Shown piece by piece: positions 21,120-28,766 of a DNA stretch of 41,694 bases; the first letter of the stretch is position 1; the number at the start of each line of letters is the position of its first letter. Under the pieces are notes generated by a model, which had not been told where the DNA came from, did not search any database, and was given only the letters and a program-made list of their open reading frames with translations. Where the stretch lies: assembly GCA_003598175.1 (NCBI GenBank), contig QZKN01000001.1, positions 1 to 41,694 on the forward strand, in the 5' to 3' direction. Made by a program: the position numbers and the translations under genes. The stretch is from Candidatus Omnitrophota bacterium (GTDB lineage Bacteria; Hinthialibacterota; Hinthialibacteria; Hinthialibacterales; Hinthialibacteraceae).

Positions 21120-21392
21120 TTATCTGAAAAGTTGGGTATGACTTCCTGTTCGATAGAGAACAAGTTCATTATCCTCTATAGCATAAAGCAGAATCCAATC
21201 AGGTTCGATATGACAACCGCGCTTATTTAAATAAACGCCGTGGAGCGGATGATCATGGGATTCAGGAGGCAATCTCTTTCCTTCTTCAAGTTTCTCCACG
21301 ACATCAAGCAATTTCTCAATATCATTTCCGCTTCGTTCCAATTGTTTGACATCTCGTTTAAACTGAGAGGTTCTCCGGATTGTCCGTTTCAA
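21120..21392 (-). CDS. RelE/YafQ-type mRNA interferase toxin
   Basis: This 90-residue protein starts MKRTIRRTSQFKRDVKQLER and has LEEGKRLPPESHDHPLHGVY, CHIEPDWILLYAIEDNELVL and RTGSHTQLF. That is the YafQ arrangement, with catalytic-type His residues (HDHPL, the terminal SH) and Asp. The start is TTG at 21392, which overlaps the antitoxin stop as TTGA. AAAGGA lies 9 nt upstream of this TTG, and no ATG alternative fits the family N-terminus. Confidence 0.87.
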   Translation of the reverse strand: MKRTIRRTSQFKRDVKQLERSGNDIEKLLDVVEKLEEGKRLPPESHDHPLHGVYLNKRGCHIEPDWILLYAIEDNELVLYRTGSHTQLFR

Positions 21393-21646
21393 GAATACAA
21401 ATCCTTTCGTAATTCATCTATCGAGTGAAATACCGGCATCGTGGATTTATCTTCGTGAAATGCTTCCAAAGTTGTTTCATTCGGAATTTCAATTTCAATC
21501 AATTCCTTTTGAATATCTTCATCTTCCAGAATAAAGTGGGCGACGGCCAAACGATCTTGTTTCGGTAACGCGCGAAATACCCGATAAAATGCCTCCGCTG
21601 TACTGATGGTTACAGATTTCGTTTCGGATAATTTGTCAGAAATCAT
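21389..21646 (-). CDS. RelB/DinJ-like antitoxin
   Basis: This 85-residue protein starts MISDKLSETKSVTISTAEAF and ends with an extended toxin-wrapping tail (IPNETTLEAFHEDKSTMPVF, HSIDELRKDLYS). The middle helices (ALPKQDRLAVAHFIL) are a short helical dimerisation region. It starts ATG at 21646 after AAGGAAAGAG; an upstream ATG at 21688 adds 14 residues without a ribosome site. It overlaps the toxin start by 4 nt. Confidence 0.8.
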   Translation of the reverse strand: MISDKLSETKSVTISTAEAFYRVFRALPKQDRLAVAHFILEDEDIQKELIEIEIPNETTLEAFHEDKSTMPVFHSIDELRKDLYS

Positions 21647-21816
21647 TATATATTCTCTTTCCTTCACAACTTGATCAGAGCCATCCATATATCCGGGCGT
21701 TCAGCTTATTCATACAGTGATGCATTCAGAAATTCAAGAGGGGGTTAGTCTCATTCGATCATGTTTGGGGATGAGTTTTTGCAGATCAAATCGATGGGGT
21801 AAAACAGCCGAAGCCA

Positions 21817-23244
21817 TTAAGAAAGCTTGGATAAGAAAATCTCCCGCATGAGTTTGGGATTGGCTTTCCCTTGCGAGGCGCGCATGGCCTGGCCTACGAG
21901 GAATCCGATGGATTTTTCCTTGCCGGCGCGGAAATCTTCCACTGCGCCGGGATTGGCTGCAATCAGCCGCTCGGCGATGGCTTCGAGTTCGGTCGCGTCG
22001 GTGACTTGTTTCAATCCTTTTTGCGCGACGATTTCTTCCGCGGATTGATTGCTTTCAAACAGCAAGGTAAAGACTTCCCGGCCGGCGTTGGCGTTGACTG
22101 CTTCCGCTTCGATCATGCGCAGGAGACTTGCGAGACGTTGCGGCGTGATAGGGGTTTCCGCGATGGATTGGTTTCTGTCTTTCAACGCGGGAAGCAACTG
22201 TCCGGAAATCCAGTGGGCGGCGGTGCGCGGGGATTGGCACAAGCCGGCGAGCGCTTCGAAATATTCGGCGGTTTCGCGTTCGGCGCTCATGAGCGTCGCT
22301 TCTTCCTGCGTGAGTTGATATTGTTTGACGAATTCTTCGCGCTTTTGGGCGGGCATCATCGGCAGGCGGGAACGGAGTTCATTCAGCCAGGATTCCGTGA
22401 TGACCACATCCGGAACGGAGGGATCGGGAACGCAGGGGCCGGAGAATTTGCCGCGCATCGGCGTCGTGATTTCCTTTTCCGGATCCCACAATCGGGTATG
22501 CAGGCGGATCGCTTCCCCGGCGTTGACCCGCTCGGTTTGGCGCTTGATCTCATAAGCAATGGCGTCGCCCACGTGGCGAATGGAATTCATATTCTTGACT
22601 TCCACTTTCGTATTCATCTCGTCGCTGCCATGGGGACGGATGGAAATGTTGGCGTCGACGCGCACCGTGCCCCGTTCCATGCTGCATTCGGCTGTGTCCA
22701 CATAGCGGATTTGCGTTCGCAGCGCCCGGAGAAATTCCATCGCATCGTGTGGACCGCGCATATCCGGCTCAGTGACGATTTCGACCAGCGGAGAACCGGC
22801 GCGGTTGAAATCGACGAGACTGATGCGTTTCGAACCTTCCGTTTCGTGCACCAGTTTGGCGACGTCTTCTTCCATGTGAATTTCGTGAATGCGGAGACGT
22901 TTCGGTTTTTCGTCTTCCCCGAGGATTTCGAGCCAGCCGTTTCGCGCCAGGGGATAATGAAACTGCGACAACTGAAATCCTTTGGGCAAATCCGGATAGT
23001 AATACACCTTCTGGTCGAAAACGCTGCATGGTTGGATGTCGCAGTTCAACGCCAGACAGGTCAGCGTCGCTTTTTCCACGGCGTTTCGGCTCAACTGCGG
23101 CAGCGCGCCGGGCAGCCAAAGGCAAATGGGACAAATATTCTGATTGGGACGATCCCCCGGCCGATTCGGACAATCACAAAACATTTTGGTCGGGCAGTTG
23201 AGTTGAACGTGAATTTCCAAACCGATTACTGCTTCGTAATTCAT
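21817..23244 (-). CDS. gatB: Asp-tRNA(Asn)/Glu-tRNA(Gln) amidotransferase subunit B, variant
   Basis: This 475-residue protein is normal length. GatB activates the acyl-tRNA carboxyl by ATP-dependent phosphorylation and transfers ammonia to it. Seen: MNYEAVIGLEIHVQLNCPTK with the metal-binding Glu/His, a four-Cys zinc site (CDCPN...CPIC), YYYPDLPKGFQLSQF, IHMEEDVAKL, DFNRAGSPLVEIVTEPD, and the C-terminal YqeY-like tail ending GFLVGQAMRASQGKANPKL. Unusual: the near-invariant DYRYFPEPD loop is replaced by SGPCVPDPS (after TTPMRGKF). The start at 23244 matches the family N-terminus; ATG 23256 sits directly against AAAGG and is less likely. It follows the GatA-like gene by 15 nt. Confidence 0.92.
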   Translation of the reverse strand: MNYEAVIGLEIHVQLNCPTKMFCDCPNRPGDRPNQNICPICLWLPGALPQLSRNAVEKATLTCLALNCDIQPCSVFDQKVYYYPDLPKGFQLSQFHYPLARNGWLEILGEDEKPKRLRIHEIHMEEDVAKLVHETEGSKRISLVDFNRAGSPLVEIVTEPDMRGPHDAMEFLRALRTQIRYVDTAECSMERGTVRVDANISIRPHGSDEMNTKVEVKNMNSIRHVGDAIAYEIKRQTERVNAGEAIRLHTRLWDPEKEITTPMRGKFSGPCVPDPSVPDVVITESWLNELRSRLPMMPAQKREEFVKQYQLTQEEATLMSAERETAEYFEALAGLCQSPRTAAHWISGQLLPALKDRNQSIAETPITPQRLASLLRMIEAEAVNANAGREVFTLLFESNQSAEEIVAQKGLKQVTDATELEAIAERLIAANPGAVEDFRAGKEKSIGFLVGQAMRASQGKANPKLMREIFLSKLS

Positions 23245-23259
23245 AAGAGTTGTCATCCT

Positions 23260-24474
23260 TTATTGATGCAAATCTGAAATCGTATCAACGAGCCGACCGG
23301 CAAAAGCAAGCAGGCGGGCGTCGTCCAAATACGCGCCGACGAGTTGAAGGCCGAGATCCACGCCATCGCATTGCAGAAGACCGGGAACGGTGAGAGACGG
23401 CTGACCGGTCACGTTGGCCGGAAGGGTCAGCGCGAACGCATCATACATCTCATCGATGGATGCAGGAGATCGTTGGTTTTGAGCCGCCGATCGCGTCGGA
23501 AAGAGAAGAAAATCCACATCCTTGTAAAATGCTTTCGTCGTATCCACCAGTCTTCTGCGAATCCGGCAGGCGTCCTCAAACGCCGTATAATCGCGGAATT
23601 GAAAATAAGCGCCCTGGAACAAATAACTTTTCATTATCAACCCAAACGACTCGGCGCGCGACCGCAGGTACATTTCGTTCCAGTTTTCCGCATTCTCCGC
23701 GCGATGACCATAGCGGACGCCGTCATACTTTCCGGCGCTGGAAGACGCCTCGACGGAACCGACGATGTTGTGAACGGTTCGGAATTGCTTAAAGTCAGGA
23801 AGACTCACTTCACAGATTGCCGTTCCCGATTTTTCCATCGCTGGAAACACAGAGCGCAAGGCGCTTGATTCCGCCGCCGGCAAGGTATCGATGCATTCCC
23901 GGATTACTCCCAGCGTGGCGACGCGATCCGGCTCGTCCACCTTCGCGCCATCGGGCAATCTCTCTTGCAGCATGGAAGGATCCCGCCGGTCGCTTCCCAC
24001 GAGAACCTGGAGTGTGGCCGATAGATCGCCGATGGTCCGCGCCATGATTCCACTACATTCCATCGATGGCGCTAAACCGATTAAGCCAAAGCGTGAAATG
24101 ATTCCCCAACTCGGTTTAAATCCGAAGGCGCGGGCCAATGACGCCGTTACGCGCGCTTCTCCCATCGTATCGGAAATCAGGGCGACATTGCATTTTCCCT
24201 CAGAAAAAATCCGCGCGCTGGAATCGCCGCTCAAACCCAAACCCAACTCGGCCATGCGAGCGCTTCCGGCGAGAGTCGCCCCGGCGTTTTTTATTTTTTC
24301 CACAATTGTCGCGTCTTCCAGGGCCACATACTTCTCCAGCGCCGTCGAGCCGGCCTCACAAGGCCATCCCCCAACCGACAGATTGGGTTGGAGCAGAAAG
24401 GATTTTCCTGCCAGCAGACCCGCGGCTGCTGATGAGGGGGAAGCGTTTACATATGAAAATAGGTTTTCCTGCAT
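23260..24474 (-). CDS. GatA-like protein without the amidase catalytic triad
   Basis: This 404-residue protein compares with about 485 for GatA. The scaffold is clearly GatA: DATIVEKIKNAGATLAGSARM (residues 54-74), FGFKPSWGIISRFGLIGLAP (117-136), SSSAGKYDGVRYGHRAE, LPANVTGQPSLTVPG and GLQLVGAYLDDARLL. The N-terminal helical ~55 residues are absent. The Lys motif (IKDN) is LLQPN, with Gln29. The PGGSSGGS segment with the cis-Ser is deleted. SDTGGSIR is SDTMGEAR, with Glu106 at the nucleophile position. By family knowledge it cannot hydrolyse glutamine. The frame is clean with a strong AAAAGGAG 4 nt before the ATG, so it is not a decayed gene by appearance. It lies 86 nt after aspS-gatC and just before gatB. 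The likely role is structural scaffold of the complex, which is inference. Confidence 0.88.
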   Translation of the reverse strand: MQENLFSYVNASPSSAAAGLLAGKSFLLQPNLSVGGWPCEAGSTALEKYVALEDATIVEKIKNAGATLAGSARMAELGLGLSGDSSARIFSEGKCNVALISDTMGEARVTASLARAFGFKPSWGIISRFGLIGLAPSMECSGIMARTIGDLSATLQVLVGSDRRDPSMLQERLPDGAKVDEPDRVATLGVIRECIDTLPAAESSALRSVFPAMEKSGTAICEVSLPDFKQFRTVHNIVGSVEASSSAGKYDGVRYGHRAENAENWNEMYLRSRAESFGLIMKSYLFQGAYFQFRDYTAFEDACRIRRRLVDTTKAFYKDVDFLLFPTRSAAQNQRSPASIDEMYDAFALTLPANVTGQPSLTVPGLLQCDGVDLGLQLVGAYLDDARLLAFAGRLVDTISDLHQ

Positions 24475-24560
24475 ACTACTCCTTTTGAATATTACTAAAA
24501 TAAATATTCCCTTCCCTCGATCCGATCATGGCATGAATTATTTTCGATGTCATCCCCAGT

Positions 24561-26672
24561 TTATTCCAGAATATTCGCGGTTTTGAAATAATCCCCTTTT
24601 TGCGCGGGAGCGTTTTTCAACAACTCTCCATTGGCGGCAAACCGGCTGTTGCGGGCTTCATTTCCATCCCGGACAATGTGGGAAACCTCGATAACGGAGT
24701 ACAGAGGCTCTTCATCTCTCGCATAATCGTTTGCAACCTCAGCCAGATGCGCCGCTCGTTGTAACGCGGCGTTGATTGTGGAACGCTCATTCTCACTTAT
24801 ACCGATGCGAGAAACCCAGGATAGGTGTTCCAGCAAGTCTCCTTCCTGTTCCGCACCGGGAAGCACCTGCTCGCCGCCGAGGTTCAGCAAGCCGAGTTCC
24901 GCCAGCTGGGCGCGAGCAACCGGCGAGGGCGCTTTGGTCAACGGGCAAAACGCGCTGCGATTCTTGGGAAATGCAATCACGTCGCGAATCGACGCCGTGC
25001 CGAGAATCATGGATACGACGCGGTCCATTCCCAGCGCAATCCCGCCGTGCGGCGGCGCGCCGTATTCCAGCGCCGTCAGGAAAAATCCGAACTTTTCCTC
25101 GATCTCACTTTGAGTCAGTCCCAGCGCCTTGAAAATTTTGTGCTGCAAGTTGGTGTCGTGAATACGGATACTGCCGCCGCCCAATTCTTCGCCGTTGACG
25201 ACGATGTCATAAGCGCGGGAGCGGAGGGAAAGTAATTCCTCGACGTTTGTCGGATCAAAATCCGTTCGATCCGGCGACGTAAACGGATGATGGCAGGAAG
25301 TGACTCCCTCTTCACTCGGGTCGAACAGAGGAAAATCCGTGACCCAAACGGGATAGTAGGTATTCGGGATCAAATCGAGCCGGTTGGCAATGTGTAATCG
25401 CAGCATTCCCAGCGCGGAAGTCACCACCTGATACGACGGATCGGCAATCATCAGGAGAACATCTCCGTTTTCCGCGGCGAAGCGCTGGAGAATGGCTTGT
25501 TGCTCTTCTTCGCTAAAGAACTGGACGATGTTCGATTCCAATTTCCCGTCGATGACGCGCATCCAGGTCATGCCTTTCGCGCCGAAACCGGGCACGATTT
25601 GTTTGGCATATTCGTTTTGCAGAACATTCTTGCTCAACGTGTCGGAAGATCCCTTGACGTTGATTCCCTTGATGTGGCCGTTGCGTTTGAGAATTTGTTT
25701 GAAGATGGTGTATTGGGTATTTTTAAAAATATCGGTGGCTTCAATGAAGCGGAGACCGAAGCGAAGATCGGGGCGATCTGAGCCGGTTGTGTCCATGGCT
25801 TCCTGATAGGTCATGCGTGGAAAGGGGCGAGGAAGCTCGCTTCCACCGATGCGGAACATCCGAACGACAAGTTCCTCGATGAGTTCGTAAATGAATTCCT
25901 CGTCAATAAAGGACGCCTCGATATCGATTTGTGTGAATTCGGGCTGGCGGTTGGGACGCAGGTCTTCATCGCGATAACATTTGACGATCTGAAAATAGCG
26001 TTCGAAACCGCTGATCATCAATAATTGTTTGAACAATTGAGGCGACTGCGGCAGCGCATAAAATTCTCCCGGATGAACCCGGCTGGGAACCAGGTAATCG
26101 CGCGCCCCTTCCGGTGTGCTTTTCGTCAACACCGGCGTTTCGACCTCGAGAAATCCACGTTCGTCGAGAAAATCCCGCACGCTTTTTGCGATGCGATGAC
26201 GTTTCATGAAATTATCCTGCAGCGAAGGCCGCCGCAAGTCGAGGTAGCGATATTGCAGCCGAATATCCTCCGCCACCGCGCCGGTTCCCGCAGCGCCGGT
26301 TCCCGTGACCATGGCTTTTTCCGAGATAGGAAACGGAAGGGGTTTGGAGGAACTCAAAATGGTCAGATCGGAGGCCATGATTTCGATTTGCCCCGTATCC
26401 AGGCCGGGATTCTCGGTTCCTTTTTCTCGTTCGATAACCCGTCCGATGACCGCGATGCAGTACTCTGTTTTGAGGGAACTCGCCTGCTCGCAGGTTTCCG
26501 GTGCAATCTCCGGGCTGAAAACCACCTGCACAATGCCGCTACGGTCACGCACGTGTACGAAAAGTACGACTCCATGATCACGTAACGCATCCACCCAACC
26601 GACAACCTGAACCTCTTGGCCTACATCCGATATGCCCAGGCGACCACATGGGGATCTTTTCTGAAAATTCAT
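24561..26672 (-). CDS. aspS: aspartyl-tRNA synthetase fused to GatC
   Basis: This 703-residue protein has AspRS at residues 1-595: an OB anticodon domain (CGRLGISDVGQEVQVVGWVD), class II motif 2 CYRDEDLRPNRQPEFTQIDI, LPQSPQLFKQLLM, a GAD insertion, HHPFTSP, and motif 3 GIALGMDRVV with IRDVIAFPKNRSAFC. His33 (LRDHG) and Gly85 (EKGTENP) occupy positions where non-discriminating bacterial AspRS have His/Gly and E. coli has Leu/Lys, so it probably charges both tRNA-Asp and tRNA-Asn. After a ~16-residue linker, residues about 612-703 are GatC: a helical start (LLEHLSWVSRIGISENE), HIVRDGNEAR and the diagnostic LLKNAPAQKGDYFKTANILE. It starts ATG at 26672 after AAGGATAA; the frame back to 26798 adds unlike residues. 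It is the first gene of the operon, followed by GatA-like and GatB. Confidence 0.93.
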   Translation of the reverse strand: MNFQKRSPCGRLGISDVGQEVQVVGWVDALRDHGVVLFVHVRDRSGIVQVVFSPEIAPETCEQASSLKTEYCIAVIGRVIEREKGTENPGLDTGQIEIMASDLTILSSSKPLPFPISEKAMVTGTGAAGTGAVAEDIRLQYRYLDLRRPSLQDNFMKRHRIAKSVRDFLDERGFLEVETPVLTKSTPEGARDYLVPSRVHPGEFYALPQSPQLFKQLLMISGFERYFQIVKCYRDEDLRPNRQPEFTQIDIEASFIDEEFIYELIEELVVRMFRIGGSELPRPFPRMTYQEAMDTTGSDRPDLRFGLRFIEATDIFKNTQYTIFKQILKRNGHIKGINVKGSSDTLSKNVLQNEYAKQIVPGFGAKGMTWMRVIDGKLESNIVQFFSEEEQQAILQRFAAENGDVLLMIADPSYQVVTSALGMLRLHIANRLDLIPNTYYPVWVTDFPLFDPSEEGVTSCHHPFTSPDRTDFDPTNVEELLSLRSRAYDIVVNGEELGGGSIRIHDTNLQHKIFKALGLTQSEIEEKFGFFLTALEYGAPPHGGIALGMDRVVSMILGTASIRDVIAFPKNRSAFCPLTKAPSPVARAQLAELGLLNLGGEQVLPGAEQEGDLLEHLSWVSRIGISENERSTINAALQRAAHLAEVANDYARDEEPLYSVIEVSHIVRDGNEARNSRFAANGELLKNAPAQKGDYFKTANILE

Positions 26673-27217
26673 GCGTGGATTATCCTTATACCTTCCAACA
26701 AGCAACGTGTGAGATCGTTCTATACGATAAACGATGCCGCGGCAAAAAAAAGGTGCAGACATCCTGTTAGCACAATCTAATACGTTTTTAAGATTCAATC
26801 ATGTTTTTCTGATTCGCACCAACCATACAGCAAATGAATGATCATCATCTAAAAGTAAATTACCCTATCCATGTTTTCTGAATCAAGGTCCGCACACCAA
26901 TAATTAGGAAAAGGAGATTGAATGTCGCCTTGCATTTTTTGACTCCACGTTCTCTTCCCATCAAATTATTAACAAAACGCATTACAATAATCGCGATTAT
27001 CATCGCATAAGTGCGCCAAAATGGCGCTATGTTATTGATATGTACGATTCATCAATTTTTCAGAACGTCTTGGAAAACCATTTACAAGTCTTTATATTTC
27101 AATAAGTTAACATAAAATTAAGTGACTAAATTCTTATTTTCTTTTCCTTTGTTCACAAAACTTGCACGTCATTTGCTTTCAGTAAGAGGCAACAATGATA
27201 GAAAAAGGAGAGAGAGC
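26673..27217. other. divergent intergenic region between aspS-gatC and grpE (545 bases)
   Basis: This AT-rich stretch contains the plus-strand promoter candidate at 27070-27098. No CIRCE element (TTAGCACTC-N9-GAGTGCTAA) is present, although a lone TTAGCAC occurs near 26766. No RNA gene or clear minus-strand promoter was recognised. Confidence 0.4.
27070..27098 (+). promoter_or_regulatory. promoter candidate for grpE-dnaJ-clpB
   Basis: There is -35 TTGGAA (27070-27075), a 17-nt spacer and -10 TATATT (27093-27098), about 120 nt before grpE. It looks like a vegetative promoter. A heat-shock sigma site was not convincing. Confidence 0.4.
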
Positions 27218-27721
27218 ATGGCGGATTGGAGCGACGCTGTAAAAAAGAAAGGAAGCATCATCCGTCGTGCTGCTGCCGGAGGCGGCATGAAGCCGGATTT
27301 GGTCGCCGATTTAAAAGATAAATATTTCCGCGCGTTGGACGAGATGAGTTCCATGCGAAAACGATTCCAGCGTTCGTTGGACGAACAACGAATTCGGGAA
27401 CAGATGGTCGTATTTCGAGAATTATTGCCGGTGTTGGACAGCCTGGAACGGGCGATTCAAGCGGAAATGAGAGAATCGAATGCCTGGCTCGAAGGCGTCC
27501 GGCAAACGGATGCCCTGTTTCGAAAAAAATTGGAACAATTCGACGTTCAACCCACGCCCGGAGTAGGAGAGCCGTTCGATCCCAACGTACACGAGGCGGT
27601 GGATACGGTCACAGGGCCGATTCATCGGGATGGAACCATTCACGCGGTACACGAACAGGGATATGTGTTGAATGGCCGGTTGATACGGCCCGCAAAAGTG
27701 GTGGTAGTGAAGACTGTATAG
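27218..27721 (+). CDS. grpE: GrpE nucleotide exchange factor
   Basis: This 167-residue protein has a long N-terminal helix (KDKYFRALDEMSSMRKRFQR) and then LLPVLDSLERAIQ, the dimer bundle. The C-terminal beta domain has GEPFDPNVHEAVDTV and HAVHEQGYVLNGRLIRPAKV, the GrpE signature that opens the DnaK nucleotide site. It starts ATG at 27218 with AAGGAGAG upstream; the frame back to 27122 was rejected. It is 12 nt from dnaJ. DnaK itself is not between them. Confidence 0.92.
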   Translation: MADWSDAVKKKGSIIRRAAAGGGMKPDLVADLKDKYFRALDEMSSMRKRFQRSLDEQRIREQMVVFRELLPVLDSLERAIQAEMRESNAWLEGVRQTDALFRKKLEQFDVQPTPGVGEPFDPNVHEAVDTVTGPIHRDGTIHAVHEQGYVLNGRLIRPAKVVVVKTV

Positions 27722-27733
27722 GATCGGGCGAGT

Positions 27734-28735
27734 ATGCCGCTGAAATTCAAAGATTATTATAAAACGTTGGGCATCACTCGGCGCGCCGACCGTGAAGAGA
27801 TTCGCAAGGCTTTTCGCCGCCTGGCTCGTTTGTATCACCCGGACATCAATAAACGACCGGGCGCCGAGCAGATGTTCAAGGAGATCAACGAAGCGTACGA
27901 AGTTCTGCGGGATGCCGAAAAAAGAAAACAATACGACGCGCTAGGCGCGAATTGGCGGGCCGGGCAGGATTTTTCTCCTCCACCGGGCTGGAAACAACGC
28001 CGGCCGGATTTCGAACCGCGCGAGAAAAAAGAGGAATTCGAACCGGAGAGCGGGAAACGACGCTGGGGCTTCAGTGATTTTTTTCATACACTTTTCGATG
28101 CGGGACTGGGCCGCTTTCGCAACGCAAACGATAACGGCGAAATGCATCGGGAATACGTAAAATCGCAGAGAGGGCCTGACGTCGAAGCCGAGTTAGAGAT
28201 TAGCCTGGAAGAAGCCTATCACGGCGCAAAAAAGAGTTTGGAATTGTACATGCAGGAAACCGAGCCGAGCGGCCGCGTCTTCGTCCATCGCAAACGGTAC
28301 GAAATGAAAATCCCGCCCGGCACGCGTTCCGGCACCCGCATCCGCCTGCGTGGGCAGGGCGGCAAGGGAACGGGGCAGGGATTGGCCGGCGATTTGTATA
28401 TTCGCGTGCGATTGGCGCCGCACCCCGTGTTTAAAGTGAGGGAATACGATCTCGAGTCGGAAATCCCGGTCACGCCTTGGGAAGCGGTGTTGGGAGCGCA
28501 AATTCAAGTGCCGACGATGGATGAGCCGGTCACCGTGCGGCTGCCGGCAGGAACGTTTTCTGGGAAAATTTTAAGTTTGAAGGGAAAAGGATTGATGAAA
28601 AAACGAGGGGGACGCGGCGACCTGTTCGCTCACATCAAAATCGTGGTTCCTCTGTGTCTGACGCCGGAAGAACGGCGTCTCTATATGGAATTGGCGCGAA
28701 TCTGTCGGCACAATCCACGCAAGGAGAAAACATAG
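27734..28735 (+). CDS. DnaJ-family co-chaperone without zinc finger (CbpA-like)
   Basis: This 333-residue protein has an N-terminal J domain (residues 6-70) with HPD at 35-37 and QYDALG at its end. A charged linker with little Gly/Phe follows (about 75-140), then two C-terminal beta-barrel substrate domains (VEAELEISLEEAYHGAKKSL; PPGTRSGTRIRLRGQGGKG; VPTMDEPVTVRLPAGTFSGK). No CxxCxGxG repeats occur, so it is class B. J domains stimulate DnaK ATPase. It sits in a cluster with grpE and clpB, the disaggregation team. Confidence 0.9.
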   Translation: MPLKFKDYYKTLGITRRADREEIRKAFRRLARLYHPDINKRPGAEQMFKEINEAYEVLRDAEKRKQYDALGANWRAGQDFSPPPGWKQRRPDFEPREKKEEFEPESGKRRWGFSDFFHTLFDAGLGRFRNANDNGEMHREYVKSQRGPDVEAELEISLEEAYHGAKKSLELYMQETEPSGRVFVHRKRYEMKIPPGTRSGTRIRLRGQGGKGTGQGLAGDLYIRVRLAPHPVFKVREYDLESEIPVTPWEAVLGAQIQVPTMDEPVTVRLPAGTFSGKILSLKGKGLMKKRGGRGDLFAHIKIVVPLCLTPEERRLYMELARICRHNPRKEKT

Positions 28736-28766
28736 GGGATTAGGCTGAAGGCTGAGGTAAAAAACT

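Noticed and set aside
21871..23277. 468-codon plus-strand ORF across gatB
   Set aside because: Antisense shadow; gatB is certain on the other strand.
26760..26780. CIRCE-like TTAGCAC near the grpE promoter region
   Set aside because: The matching GAGTGCTAA arm is missing.
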